Positions 16,822-25,493 of a DNA stretch of 45,990 nucleotides are shown piece by piece. Source of the stretch: Saccharothrix luteola (lineage in GTDB: Bacteria > Actinomycetota > Actinomycetes > Mycobacteriales > Pseudonocardiaceae). The notes beneath the pieces are model-generated. The model saw nothing but the letters and a program-made list of their open reading frames with translations. It was not told the DNA's origin and did no database searches. A program made the position numbers and the translations under genes. Each line of letters begins with the position of its first letter. Position 1 is the stretch's first letter. The stretch is from contig NZ_JAJHUO010000055.1 in assembly GCF_020859565.1 (NCBI RefSeq), forward strand, positions 1 to 45,990. The letters run 5' to 3'.

Positions 16822-17615
16822 TCCGGGACAACGCCCGGGTCCTGGCGGCGGCGTTCGTCAGCGCGCTCGCCGACCTCAGGGCCATCTACACCTGGCGCAC
16901 GTGGACGTTCGCCTGGCTGTCGCGGATCCTCTGCCAGGTGGCGTTCTTCGCCGTGATCGGGACTCTGCTCGCGTCCACCGAGCGCACGCACTACCTGCTC
17001 GTCGGCAATGCCGTCTACATCGCGTCGCTGGTCTCGATGTTCGTGTGCGCCTCGACCGCCTGGGAGCGTCAGACGGGCACCCTGCCGTTGCTCGTCGCGG
17101 CGCCCACGAGCCCGTTCACGCTGTTCGTCGGCCGCAGTGCCCAATGGCTCATCGACGGGTCCGTGTGCGCCTCGATCGCCTTGTTCGTCTTGGGGCCGCT
17201 GTTCGGGGTACCGCTGCCGATGCCGCGGGTGCTCCTGGCGATCCCGCTGATCATCCTGGTAGCGGTGTCGACCTACTGCTTCGGACTCGTGCTCGCCGGC
17301 GTGGCCTTGCGAAACCTGGAGCTGCGCAACCTCGTTGGGAACCTCGGCGGACTGGTGCTGATGGTCATCTGCGGGGTCCAGGTGCCGTCGTCGTTCTGGC
17401 CCAGCCCGATCCACGAGATCGCCCAGGTGCTGCCGCTCACGCACGGCCTCCAGGCCGTCCGCCACCTCCTGGCCGGAGCACCCGGCGGCAGCGTGCTGGC
17501 CGAAGCGGGCCTGGAGTTGTGCGTCGCGGCGGGATGGTTGACCCTCGCGGCGCTGACCTTCCGCCAGTTCGCGGAAAGCGGACGCCGGGACGGTTCGATC
17601 GAGTTCGGCGACTGA
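16818..17615 (+). CDS. ABC-2 type permease (second)
   Basis: 265 residues from GTG 16818, again a GTGA overlap. Six hydrophobic segments, the loop CASTAWERQTGTLPLLVAAP matching the SERENGTLE loop of its partner, and VICGVQVPSSFWPSPIHEIAQVLPLTHGL near the end. This is the last gene of the peptide operon: a 327-base gap follows, in which only a 21-codon reading frame (17875-17940, ATG with a GGGAAAGG site) and no domain-bearing gene is visible. Confidence 0.88.
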   Translation: MIRDNARVLAAAFVSALADLRAIYTWRTWTFAWLSRILCQVAFFAVIGTLLASTERTHYLLVGNAVYIASLVSMFVCASTAWERQTGTLPLLVAAPTSPFTLFVGRSAQWLIDGSVCASIALFVLGPLFGVPLPMPRVLLAIPLIILVAVSTYCFGLVLAGVALRNLELRNLVGNLGGLVLMVICGVQVPSSFWPSPIHEIAQVLPLTHGLQAVRHLLAGAPGGSVLAEAGLELCVAAGWLTLAALTFRQFAESGRRDGSIEFGD

Positions 17616-17942
17616 CCGGGCTGCCGCACGCCGATCGCGCTGAAGGGCTCAGGCGCGGCGTCATGCGGCGGCCCGCCGGTGTGGCCCTCCTTCCGGTTCG
17701 GAGGTGCTGTGCGGTGAGCGACCGGCCTGCTCGGCGCCATGCGCCGTTCAGCCCGCGACCGGCGGTGCAACACCGTGCCTCGCGGCCCGGCTCACCCGCT
17801 GCGAACAGCGTTCGAGGCATCGAAGGGTCGTGTGTATCGTTGGGTCGGTTGATGCCGGGCGGGAAAGGCGGGCCATGGCCACCGAGGTGGGGCGGGCGTT
17901 GGCGGTGCACGGCGACAGCCTGCCTGACGGGGTGGCCTGAGC

Positions 17943-18479
17943 GTGGCTGTCGAAGACGGCCTTCCGGTGTCGTTGCCCGACGACCTGCCGATCCTCGAGC
18001 GCAGTGCGGTCCGGGTCGTCGTGCTCGACGTCCACGACAGGGTGTTGCTCTTCCACATCCGGGACCACGACCATCCGGATCTCGGGACCTGGTGGGAGCT
18101 TCCGGGTGGCGGCATCGACCCGGGTGAGACCTACCAGGATGCCGCGATCAGGGAGCTCCGCGAGGAAGCCGGGATCGTTGCCGTCGCATCGCGGTTGGGA
18201 CCACCGAACTGGCGACGTCGAGCGTCGTTCCGGAGCCGGCAGCGCCGACACCTCCAGGACGAGGTGATTGTCACGCTGAGGCTGCCCATTCCGGGGCCAG
18301 ACATCGACGGGTCCGAACGCGTGGAGTACGAGCGCGAGGACTACTTCGACTTCCGTTGGTGGCCGACAGCTGAGATCTGTGCAAGCCGGGAGCGCTTCTA
18401 CCCCGGTCGACTGCCGGTTCTGCTGCCCGCCGTTCTCGAAGGCCAGGAGATCGACGAACCGTTCGAGCTGTTCTCCTAG
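17943..18479 (+). CDS. Nudix hydrolase
   Basis: 178 residues with a complete Nudix box from Gly56 to Ile78 (GGGIDPGET, then REL REEAGI), so a pyrophosphohydrolase acting on an X-diphosphate linked to a nucleoside or similar group. GTG 17943 is the first start in frame; its ribosome site is weak and a 21-codon open frame ends two bases before it, so coupling to that tiny frame is possible. It lies between the peptide and phosphonate operons and could be a housekeeping or resistance gene; the sequence does not link it to either. Confidence 0.85.
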   Translation: MAVEDGLPVSLPDDLPILERSAVRVVVLDVHDRVLLFHIRDHDHPDLGTWWELPGGGIDPGETYQDAAIRELREEAGIVAVASRLGPPNWRRRASFRSRQRRHLQDEVIVTLRLPIPGPDIDGSERVEYEREDYFDFRWWPTAEICASRERFYPGRLPVLLPAVLEGQEIDEPFELFS

Positions 18480-18667
18480 CGCACAGGCGAACCGCACTGA
18501 CGGTGGCGCGCGCCGATCACGCGATTAGCGGTCGGGTGTCACCCCGCCGGGAAAAGATGGTCGGGGAACGACCTCTTTCACTCGGACGGCCGCGCCGTCA
18601 AACACCGTCTGCGATGACGGCCCATGGTGTAACGCGCCGATCGGCGTGAACACCGTCGACCCTTCTG

Positions 18668-18696
18668 TTGACACCTCAGGATTGCCCCGGTATACA
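18668..18696 (+). promoter_or_regulatory. Consensus-like sigma70 promoter upstream of the phosphonate operon
   Basis: TTGACA at 18668-18673 and TATACA at 18691-18696 are separated by exactly 17 bases, in a locally AT-rich stretch. This is the best housekeeping-type promoter I see in the window. It points rightward. The first confident gene downstream is the kinase-like gene at 19511, which would give an 800-base leader, so either the small frame at 18859 is real or the operon has a nearer promoter as well. Confidence 0.55.
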
Positions 18697-18858
18697 AATG
18701 GTATCGAGTTTTCCAAATCACAAGCCGTTAAGTCGAGACGGCTGTGACGTGCGATGCGTGAAAGGTGTCCTGCAAGGTTGTAAATGATCTCCAGAACGGC
18801 GAACGTGGTGGGGATCAGAGTGACGCCAGGGGCGGATGAGTGACCGTGGGAGGGGTAG

Positions 18859-19101
18859 GTGCCGGCAACTCTCGGCATTGGCCGGCATTCACGATGGCAG
18901 TTCTGGGCTCGCGCGAAAATGGTCAACGGACGCTTCGGACATGCTCGCCGAGGTGCGGTACGTCGACATTTCAGCGGACGCGACGTCGTCGCCTGGCAGG
19001 TGGCCGATGCACCGTACGATTTCATTTTCGCGGCCGCCCGATTGTTCCGGGAAGGCTGGTTCATGCGTACCATCGCGATCGGGAAGCTCAGGCTCGGTTA
19101 A
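18859..19101 (+). CDS. Small hypothetical protein (80 residues), uncertain
   Basis: GTG 18859 follows GGGAGGGGTAG at good spacing and encodes 80 residues with many Trp, Phe and Arg (RHSRWQFWARAKM, APYDFIFAAARLFREGWF). Codon third positions are less GC-rich than in neighbouring genes, and the opposite strand is also open here, so coding is not secure. It lies downstream of the TTGACA/TATACA promoter and upstream of the phosphonate operon. I recognise no family. The stretches 18480-18858 and 19102-19510 show no other convincing gene; around 19190-19330 there is a short plausible reading (WTCHHVDRTFGSTIVAGLSF) without a start. Confidence 0.35.
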   Translation: MPATLGIGRHSRWQFWARAKMVNGRFGHARRGAVRRHFSGRDVVAWQVADAPYDFIFAAARLFREGWFMRTIAIGKLRLG

Positions 19102-19510
19102 TTCGCCGATTCCTGAAAAAAGTGGCATTGCCTCGAACCGGCGGGATCGGCGGGACCGACCGCGCCGATCGATCAGCACAGGGTCACCCCGCCGATCGCC
19201 TGGACATGCCACCACGTCGACCGGACCTTCGGCAGCACCATCGTGGCCGGGCTCAGCTTCAGTGACTTCTGCGACGACGAATGGCTGCACGGCGCAGGAG
19301 GCGTGGACGGTTCGAGCCGGTCCTGGACGGGTGCCGCGCGTGATCGCGTCAGGTTGACCCAGCCGATCGACCTGTCTCCCGCGCCCGAGTCCCCGTCTGG
19401 CCGTCGAAGCCCGCGCCGCTCGGCACCACTACGAGGTCGACGACTCCGCACGGCAGGACGACGAGCACCACGTGGGCAAGATCGACTGGTTGATCCGAGA
19501 GGCGAATCGC

Positions 19511-20395
19511 ATGGACAGTGCAGTGCGCGGGGTGTCCGTAGCCCTGATGGGCATCGACGGAGCGGGAAAGACCACCCTCCTGAACCACCTGGGACGGGCG
19601 CTCGACGAACTCGGGTTCGAGTGCGTCGACACGAGCCGGAAGGCCGCGATCCGCTCGGCCCGCTCCGACGGCGGCTTCCCCGCGCGGAGCTTGGAGCGGT
19701 TGTGGCTGGAGTCGTGGCGGTCGCTGCTCGGCGGCGGGCACGCCGATGGGTCTCCCGTCGATTCGGCGATCCCGCTGGAGTTCACCGACCGGACGGAAGT
19801 GGCGTCAGGCTGGATCGTCGACAGGCTGCCGGCGAGCATCGCGGGCGTGCGGCGGTCCGGCCCGCTGGCATCCGCTTCGACGGAGCTGACCATGGATCAG
19901 ATCATCAGGGCAGAGGTCGTCGAGCCCGTCCTCGCACGGGGAGCGGTCACCCTGGCGGACGGGTTCGGGTTCTCCACCGCGACCAAGAACATCCGCATCG
20001 CCCGCGAGATCCCGGCCGACGCGACGTCCGACGACGCCTTGGACCAGTTCGAAACGTTCTTCCGGACGGCCTACTCGATGCCGCTCCTGCAACCCGACAT
20101 CGGTTTCCTGCTCGACGTGGAGCCGCGACGGTCCTACGAGTGGCGGATGCGGCAGGACGGCCGGTTGGGGGCGGGCGAGGACTTGTGGCTGGCCGGCCGG
20201 CGGGGCGCGGATGCCTACATGGCCCTGCAGACCGCCGTGGCCGCGAAGTTGCGCGCGGCCGCCGTCGACTGGGGGTGGAACGTCCTTCAGATCGACGGTC
20301 GGCCGCAGCGGGAGACAGCCGCGCACGCCGTGGAGGTCCTGACGAAGGACACAGCGGTGCAGCGATTGATCGAGCATCGAGTTGACGTCAAGTGA
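19511..20395 (+). CDS. Thymidylate-kinase-like P-loop kinase (phosphonate operon)
   Basis: 294 residues from ATG 19511, chosen because GAGAGG lies eight to nine bases upstream and because family members have the P-loop within the first 25 residues; a GTG at 19472 is an alternative. Walker A is GIDGAGKT at 14-21. The later DGFGFSTATKNIRIA and DIGFLLDVEPRRSYEWRMRQDGRLG blocks match the region of dTMP-kinase-like proteins that holds the DRY/LID arginines. It is longer than dTMP kinase (about 210). It is 45 bases upstream of the PEP mutase gene and the first gene of the operon. Phosphorylation of a small phosphonate or nucleotide is inferred. Confidence 0.75.
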   Translation: MDSAVRGVSVALMGIDGAGKTTLLNHLGRALDELGFECVDTSRKAAIRSARSDGGFPARSLERLWLESWRSLLGGGHADGSPVDSAIPLEFTDRTEVASGWIVDRLPASIAGVRRSGPLASASTELTMDQIIRAEVVEPVLARGAVTLADGFGFSTATKNIRIAREIPADATSDDALDQFETFFRTAYSMPLLQPDIGFLLDVEPRRSYEWRMRQDGRLGAGEDLWLAGRRGADAYMALQTAVAAKLRAAAVDWGWNVLQIDGRPQRETAAHAVEVLTKDTAVQRLIEHRVDVK

Positions 20396-20440
20396 TCCGA
20401 GACCCATCGCCGCAATCCACGACAAAGGTGTGATACGCAC

Positions 20441-21364
20441 ATGTCTGCCACGTTAGAATTGCGAAAGCTGTTCGCCCGAACGGAGATAATCCGAGCCATC
20501 GGGGTGCACAACGCCCTGGGCGCACGACTGGGTGAGCGTGCGGGATTCGACGCCATCTGGGCCAGCGGGCTGGAACTGTCGGCTTCGCACGGTGTGCCGG
20601 ATGCGGACATTCTGACGATGAGCGACCTCCTGGCCGACATCCGCTGGATCACGTCGGCCGTGTCCAGTCCGGTCATCGCGGACTGCGACGCGGGCTACGG
20701 CAACGCCAGCAACGTCGCCCACATGGTGCGGCTCTACGAGGCCGCGGGTGTCGCCGCCGTCTGCATCGAGGACAAAGTCTTCCCCAAGACCAACAGTTTC
20801 ATCGCGGGCCGCCAGCGGCTGGCCTCGATAGACGAGTTCGTCGGCAAGATAGGCGCCGCCAAGGCGGCCCAGACGGATCCGAACTTCGTCGTCATCGCAC
20901 GCGTCGAGTCGTTGATCGCCGGTTACGGCCTCGACGAGGCGCTGAAACGGGCCTCGGCGTACGCCGAGGCGGGAGCCGACGCGATCCTCATCCACGCGAA
21001 GGACAAGTCCCCGCAGCCGGTGCTCGACTTCCTGTCTTCATGGGACCGACCGGTCCCGGTCGTCGTCGTCCCGACGATGTACCACGGGATCACGGGCAGC
21101 GAGCTCGAACGAGCGGGCGCGAAGCTGGTGATCTACGCGAACCACGGGCTGCGGGCAGGCACGCAGGCGGTCATGGAAGTGTTCCAAGAGATCCTGCGGA
21201 CGGACGGCACGACCTCCAGCGAAGACCGCATCGCGCCGCTGGACACGATCCTCGAGTTGCAGGGGACGTCCGAATTGCTGGCCCACGACGCGAAGTACGT
21301 GCGGAGCGGTGATCCGTCGACGAACGGCACCCGCGTGAACCACAGCCGATCGGTGGAGGGATGA
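20441..21364 (+). CDS. pepM: Phosphoenolpyruvate mutase
   Basis: 307 residues. The diagnostic PEP-mutase signature EDKxxxxxNS is present as EDKVFPKTNS at 110-119, which separates true mutases from isocitrate-lyase relatives. Metal-site residues are in DCDAGYG (81-87), and IARVESLIAG and HAKDKSP are the other conserved blocks. It isomerises PEP to phosphonopyruvate, the entry step of nearly all phosphonate pathways; the equilibrium lies far toward PEP, so the next enzyme must pull the reaction. ATG 20441 has AAAGGTG upstream. Its stop overlaps the decarboxylase start as ATGA. Confidence 0.97.
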   Translation: MSATLELRKLFARTEIIRAIGVHNALGARLGERAGFDAIWASGLELSASHGVPDADILTMSDLLADIRWITSAVSSPVIADCDAGYGNASNVAHMVRLYEAAGVAAVCIEDKVFPKTNSFIAGRQRLASIDEFVGKIGAAKAAQTDPNFVVIARVESLIAGYGLDEALKRASAYAEAGADAILIHAKDKSPQPVLDFLSSWDRPVPVVVVPTMYHGITGSELERAGAKLVIYANHGLRAGTQAVMEVFQEILRTDGTTSSEDRIAPLDTILELQGTSELLAHDAKYVRSGDPSTNGTRVNHSRSVEG

Positions 21365-22500
21365 CCGACCAAGCGTCGATCGACGCCGGTTCCGTGATGC
21401 GCACGCTGGTCGAAGCGGGTTTCGGCCCGTTCTTCGGCGTGCCCTGCTCCTTCCTCGCCCCGCTGGTCACCTGGTGCGAGCAGAACGCGCCGGAGGCGTA
21501 CGTCGCGGCCAACAACGAGGGTGAGGCGGTCGCCATGGCGGCGGGCAGCTACCTCGCGGGCAGGCGACCTGTCGTCCTGATCCAGAACTCGGGCCTGGGC
21601 AACGCCGTCAACCCGTTCACGTCGCTCTGCCACCCCATGCGGATCCCGTTGCTGCTGCTCGTGACCTGGCGCGGCGAGCCCGGCAGGCCCGATGAGCCGC
21701 AACACCGGTTGATGGGGTCGATCACGCTGCCGCTGCTGGACCTCATGGAAATCGACCACCAGCAGATCTCCACCGAGACCACCGCGTTCCGAGAGCAGGT
21801 CCGCCGGCTCTCCGAAGACATGTGGGGCTCCGGGCTCTCCCGTGCGCTGGTGGTGCCCGGTGGTTCGATCAGGCCGGAATCAGCCGCGCTGCCCACCAGC
21901 GGGCTACCGCCGCGCCGGGACGTCATCGCGGCGGTCGTCCGCGAGTTGCCCGACGACGTGGTGGTCGTCGCCACGACGGGCAAGACCGCCAGGGAGTTGG
22001 AAGCGAACCACGACCGACCTGCGAACCTGTACGTCGTCGGCTCGATGGGCTGCGCGAGCAGCATCGCCCTCGGCATCGCCGGAGAACGGCACGACCGGGC
22101 CGTCGTCGTGCTCGACGGCGACGGCGCCGCCCTCATGCGGCTGGAGGCGATGGTCTCCATCGGCGCTCACCGACCGGAGCGCTTCGCCCACGTCCTCCTG
22201 GACAACGGCGCCTACGAGAGCACGGGGGGCCAGCGCAGCAACTCGTCCGGCGTCGACTTCCTCGCGATCGCCGAGGCGTGCGGGTACGCCACCGCGCGCA
22301 CGACCGACGATGCCGCGATCGCCGCGGGGCACACCCGTGACGCGGTGGCGGGAGGCGGGCCGCACTTGATCCGGGTCGGGATCGGCATCGGCTCGGACCC
22401 GGCGCTCGGCAGACCGTCGAAGAGCCCCGCTGCCGTCGCGGAGCGGCTGCGGGGATCGCTTGCCGCGCGGTCGATGGCCGTGCACGCGGTGGACCGATGA
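21361..22500 (+). CDS. ppd: Phosphonopyruvate decarboxylase (ThDP-dependent)
   Basis: 379 residues. The N-terminal pyrimidine-binding half starts FGPFFGVPCSFLAPLV and has the catalytic-type Glu in NNEGEAVAMAAGSYLAG, then LIQNSGLGNAVNP. The C-terminal half holds the ThDP/Mg motif GDGAALMRLEAMVSIG with LLDNGAYESTGGQ. It decarboxylates phosphonopyruvate to phosphonoacetaldehyde, which drives the mutase forward. ATGA overlaps on both sides place it between pepM and the transaminase, the standard order for 2-aminoethylphosphonate synthesis. Confidence 0.96.
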   Translation: MTDQASIDAGSVMRTLVEAGFGPFFGVPCSFLAPLVTWCEQNAPEAYVAANNEGEAVAMAAGSYLAGRRPVVLIQNSGLGNAVNPFTSLCHPMRIPLLLLVTWRGEPGRPDEPQHRLMGSITLPLLDLMEIDHQQISTETTAFREQVRRLSEDMWGSGLSRALVVPGGSIRPESAALPTSGLPPRRDVIAAVVRELPDDVVVVATTGKTARELEANHDRPANLYVVGSMGCASSIALGIAGERHDRAVVVLDGDGAALMRLEAMVSIGAHRPERFAHVLLDNGAYESTGGQRSNSSGVDFLAIAEACGYATARTTDDAAIAAGHTRDAVAGGGPHLIRVGIGIGSDPALGRPSKSPAAVAERLRGSLAARSMAVHAVDR

Positions 22501-23618
22501 GCGCCACCGCGGAGGCGGCCGAGCCCCGGACCGACCTCGTGCTGCTCAACCCGGGACCGGCCAACACCTCCGAACGCGTTCGCCGCGCCCTCGGTCGTGG
22601 CGACATGTGCCATCGCGAGCCGGAGTTCGCCCGGCTCCTCGGGTCGATCCGGGAAGGCCTGGTCGAGACGCTGGTCTCGCCCGACAGCCACGAGGCCGTC
22701 GTCATCTCCGGTTCGGGCACGGCGGCCGTCGAGATGGCCCTGTCCTCATCGGTGCGGGCGGGCCGGGCGGCGCTGGTCCTCAACAACGGTTCGTACGGCG
22801 AACGCATCAGTCGGATGTGCACGGCACAGGGCTTGAAGAGCTACGAGGTGACCGAGGACTGGGATCGTCCGATCGCTTCGGCGCGGGTGGCGGAAGCCCT
22901 CGCCGCCCATCCCGACATCGACGCGGTCGTCGGCGTGATGCACGAGACGACCAGCGGTCTGCTGAACCCGATGGAGGAGATCGGTGCGGTCGTCGCCGAG
23001 TCCGACGCGGTCCTGGTGGTCGACGCGATCAGCGCCACCGGGCACGAGGAACCAGGCCTTCCGCAGATCCGGGCCGATCTCGTCTGCGGCACGGCGAACA
23101 AGGGCCTGCACGGCCTGCCCGGCGCCGCGTTCGTCCTGGTCGGGCGGGGGAAGGGGTCGTCACGGGTCCAGGAGGCCCCGGCCCGGAGCCTGTACCTCGA
23201 CCTGGCCGGCCACTTGCGGGCACAACGCGCGGGCGACGTCCTGCACACCCCCGCCGTCCAGGTCTACCAATCCTTCGACGAGGCGATCAAAGAGTTCCGG
23301 GAGCAAGGGGGCTACCGCGCCCGGGTCGCCGACTACCGCGCCCGGTCCGCTTTGCTCCGCGCCGGGTTCGCGCGGCTGGGCCTGGAGGTCCTCGTCGCGC
23401 AACCGCACCGGTCCAACTCCGTGACGGCGGTGCGGCTCCCGGCCGGGATGACCTACGACCGGTTGCACGACGCGCTGAAGAAACGGGGTTTCGTGATCTA
23501 CGCCGCGCAAGGTCGGCTGTCCGGTGACTACTTCCGGGTGAGCAACATGGGCGAGCTGAGCCTGCGCACGCTCTCCCGCTTCGTCTCCGAGTTGGAAGGG
23601 GTGCTGTCACCGTGGTGA
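22497..23618 (+). CDS. phnW: 2-aminoethylphosphonate transaminase
   Basis: 373 residues, a class V aminotransferase. It opens LLNPGPANTSERVRRAL, typical of PhnW. The cofactor-ring Asp is D176 in VVDAISATG and the Schiff-base Lys is K202 in GTANKGLHGLPG. In this context it makes 2-aminoethylphosphonate from phosphonoacetaldehyde and an amino donor (in catabolic settings the same family works in reverse). With PepM and Ppd it completes the three-step route to 2-AEP. Its stop overlaps the next start as GTGA. Confidence 0.93.
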   Translation: MSATAEAAEPRTDLVLLNPGPANTSERVRRALGRGDMCHREPEFARLLGSIREGLVETLVSPDSHEAVVISGSGTAAVEMALSSSVRAGRAALVLNNGSYGERISRMCTAQGLKSYEVTEDWDRPIASARVAEALAAHPDIDAVVGVMHETTSGLLNPMEEIGAVVAESDAVLVVDAISATGHEEPGLPQIRADLVCGTANKGLHGLPGAAFVLVGRGKGSSRVQEAPARSLYLDLAGHLRAQRAGDVLHTPAVQVYQSFDEAIKEFREQGGYRARVADYRARSALLRAGFARLGLEVLVAQPHRSNSVTAVRLPAGMTYDRLHDALKKRGFVIYAAQGRLSGDYFRVSNMGELSLRTLSRFVSELEGVLSPW

Positions 23619-24595
23619 GCGCGCTGGACCACGAAAGCCTGACCACAATACCGGGAAAGCTCGATCATTACCGCGCCGAGGAGGGCGGCTTCCTCGCCGC
23701 CGGCACGGCATCCGCCGAGAGGGCATACGGAACGGACCTGCCGCGGATCCTGCCCCGACTCGCAGTCCTCGTGATCCACGCGGAGACGATCGCGCTCCGC
23801 AAGGCCGAGACCTGCCTCTCGTACGCGGCGCGAAACGGTTTCCGACTGCTTCACGCCCTCCCGTTCGAGGTGTCGCAGGCGATGTGCGACGTCGTGTGGC
23901 GCTTCCAGGCCAACGTGATCAGCCAGGACAGCCTGGCGGTCCGCGACGGCATCTACACCCACGGCACGTCGATCATGCTGCTCCTGAAGGACACCCGACC
24001 GGACGCGGGGATGCCCGCGAGCAGCCGGTTGACCCTGCTGAAGGGTTCCCCCGACCCCGCGCAGCGCGACGGCTCCAGCCTGCGGTCGGAGCTCGGCGCG
24101 ATCAACAACATCTTCGGTTTCGTGCACTGCGCGGACGAGCCGCTCGACGTCCTCCGGGAACTGGCGGTCATGCTGCCGGAACCGGTCCTGTCGGACGTCC
24201 ACCAGCGGCTCGCCCGCTCCTTCGACGACGACGCCGCCGAGTACGACTGCCGACCCGTGGTCGACGCCGCCTACGCCGGGAGCACCGAGCACGACATCGA
24301 CTCCGACCGGGCACTGCTACGACTGCTGGACGACATCGCGAACGCCGACACCGACACCGACGGTGCCCGAGCGCGGGCGCTGCGGGCGTTGCTCACCGCG
24401 AGCGAGCGGCCCGGCCGCAACCTGGACTGGTTCGCCTTCGCGGACGGGTTGCGCGGACTCGGCATCGACCCCTACGGCTGGGACCCGCTCATCGTGGCGA
24501 GCAACCTCGTTCAGTACGAGGTACCCGGCAAGCTCAAGCTGATCCCCAGTTTCACCGAACTGATGAAGAGCAAAGGAGAGCTCCACCATGCCTGA
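23612..24595 (+). CDS. Protein with a diverged nucleoside-diphosphate-kinase-like domain
   Basis: 327 residues. Residues 45-180 follow the NDK layout: a first strand AVLVIHAETIAL, NGFRLLHALPF, the long middle helix, TSIMLLLKD, then a GSPDPAQRDGSSLRSELG loop that mimics NDK's 'GATNPxxAxPGTIRxDF', and a His172 in FVHCADEP where the phospho-accepting His of NDK sits. Departures: the usual Lys of 'IKPD' is absent and the Asn three residues before the His is Gly, so catalysis is uncertain. The C-terminal 150 residues have no family I know. Start may be GTG 23612 or 23615. Phosphoryl transfer to the phosphonate product or to its kinase product is a hypothesis. Confidence 0.6.
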   Translation: MVSALDHESLTTIPGKLDHYRAEEGGFLAAGTASAERAYGTDLPRILPRLAVLVIHAETIALRKAETCLSYAARNGFRLLHALPFEVSQAMCDVVWRFQANVISQDSLAVRDGIYTHGTSIMLLLKDTRPDAGMPASSRLTLLKGSPDPAQRDGSSLRSELGAINNIFGFVHCADEPLDVLRELAVMLPEPVLSDVHQRLARSFDDDAAEYDCRPVVDAAYAGSTEHDIDSDRALLRLLDDIANADTDTDGARARALRALLTASERPGRNLDWFAFADGLRGLGIDPYGWDPLIVASNLVQYEVPGKLKLIPSFTELMKSKGELHHA

Positions 24596-25493
24596 CACTG
24601 CTTCTCCAGCCCCCACGATCAACGACTGGTCCCCACTCACCGACGACCAGCTCGCCGAGTACGCCGAGCGCGGGTACCTGCACCTCCGCGGGCTCTTCTC
24701 CGAGGAGGAGGTGCGACGGGGGTTGGAGGCCGTGGACGCGGTCGTCGCGGCGAACCCGAACACCCTGGAGCACCACGAAAGCTTCTACGTCAACGACCAG
24801 ACGGTCCGGGTGCGCAACGCGGTGGCCACCACTGCGGGGCTGGACGAGTTCCTCGACCACCCGGCCCTCGTCGGGCCGCTGATGAGCCTGTTGAACGGCA
24901 ACGTCCAGATCCTCAGCACCGAGGTGCTGGTGCGCCACCTCCAGGAAGAGGCGCTGGAGCCGTGGCACACCGACGGCGGGCAGTACCTCCAGCGCCTGCG
25001 CCTGACGGCCGACAGCCTGCCGCTCCAGGTGAAGGCGCAGGTGTTCCTGACCGATGTGACCCGTCCCAACAGCGGCAACTTCCTGCTGGTGCCGGGTAGT
25101 CACCTCGAGGTGCCCACATCGCTGGACTACATGTGCAACATCGAGGAGCTCAACGAGCCGCTGCGCCGCGGCGAGGTGCCCGAGCACGCCCTGGTGGTCC
25201 AAGCCGAGCCGGGGGACGTCCTGCTCTTCCCGCACTCCCTCTGGCACGGGGTGATGGCCAACACGACCCAGCCGCGGAAGACCTTCATCTTCCGGTACGG
25301 CCAGCTCTGGCAGCGGCCCTACGACTACGCGACCCAGCCCAGGGAGGTGCTGGACCGGATGTCGCCCCGGTTGCGGCGCATGTTCGGCGACTTCGGCGAC
25401 GCCGTGCACCCGTCCGACTTCTACAAGCCGCTCGACCAGGACGAAGCGATGTCCGTTGGTGGCGGTCCGAGCGCAGGGAGGGCAACGCGATGA
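24588..25493 (+). CDS. PhyH-family Fe(II)/2-oxoglutarate dioxygenase
   Basis: 301 residues. Iron ligands are H127 and D129 in WHTDGG and H220 in SLWHGVMANTT; an Arg at 230 or 236 can bind 2-oxoglutarate. LLVPGSHLE and AEPGDVLLFPHSLWH complete the PhyH pattern. ATG 24588 has AAAGGAGAG upstream and overlaps the preceding gene by 8 bases. Relatives in phosphonate chemistry include PhnY*, HtxA and several FzmG-like enzymes, which hydroxylate the carbon next to phosphorus. Here 2-AEP or its amidino derivative is the likely substrate, giving a 1-hydroxy compound. Confidence 0.88.
   Translation: MPDTASPAPTINDWSPLTDDQLAEYAERGYLHLRGLFSEEEVRRGLEAVDAVVAANPNTLEHHESFYVNDQTVRVRNAVATTAGLDEFLDHPALVGPLMSLLNGNVQILSTEVLVRHLQEEALEPWHTDGGQYLQRLRLTADSLPLQVKAQVFLTDVTRPNSGNFLLVPGSHLEVPTSLDYMCNIEELNEPLRRGEVPEHALVVQAEPGDVLLFPHSLWHGVMANTTQPRKTFIFRYGQLWQRPYDYATQPREVLDRMSPRLRRMFGDFGDAVHPSDFYKPLDQDEAMSVGGGPSAGRATR

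Noticed and set aside
18525..18880. Protein-like minus-strand frame between the Nudix gene and the phosphonate operon
   Set aside because: It has no good start, contains rare TTA codons, and runs across the best promoter of the region; lower GC makes both strands open by chance.
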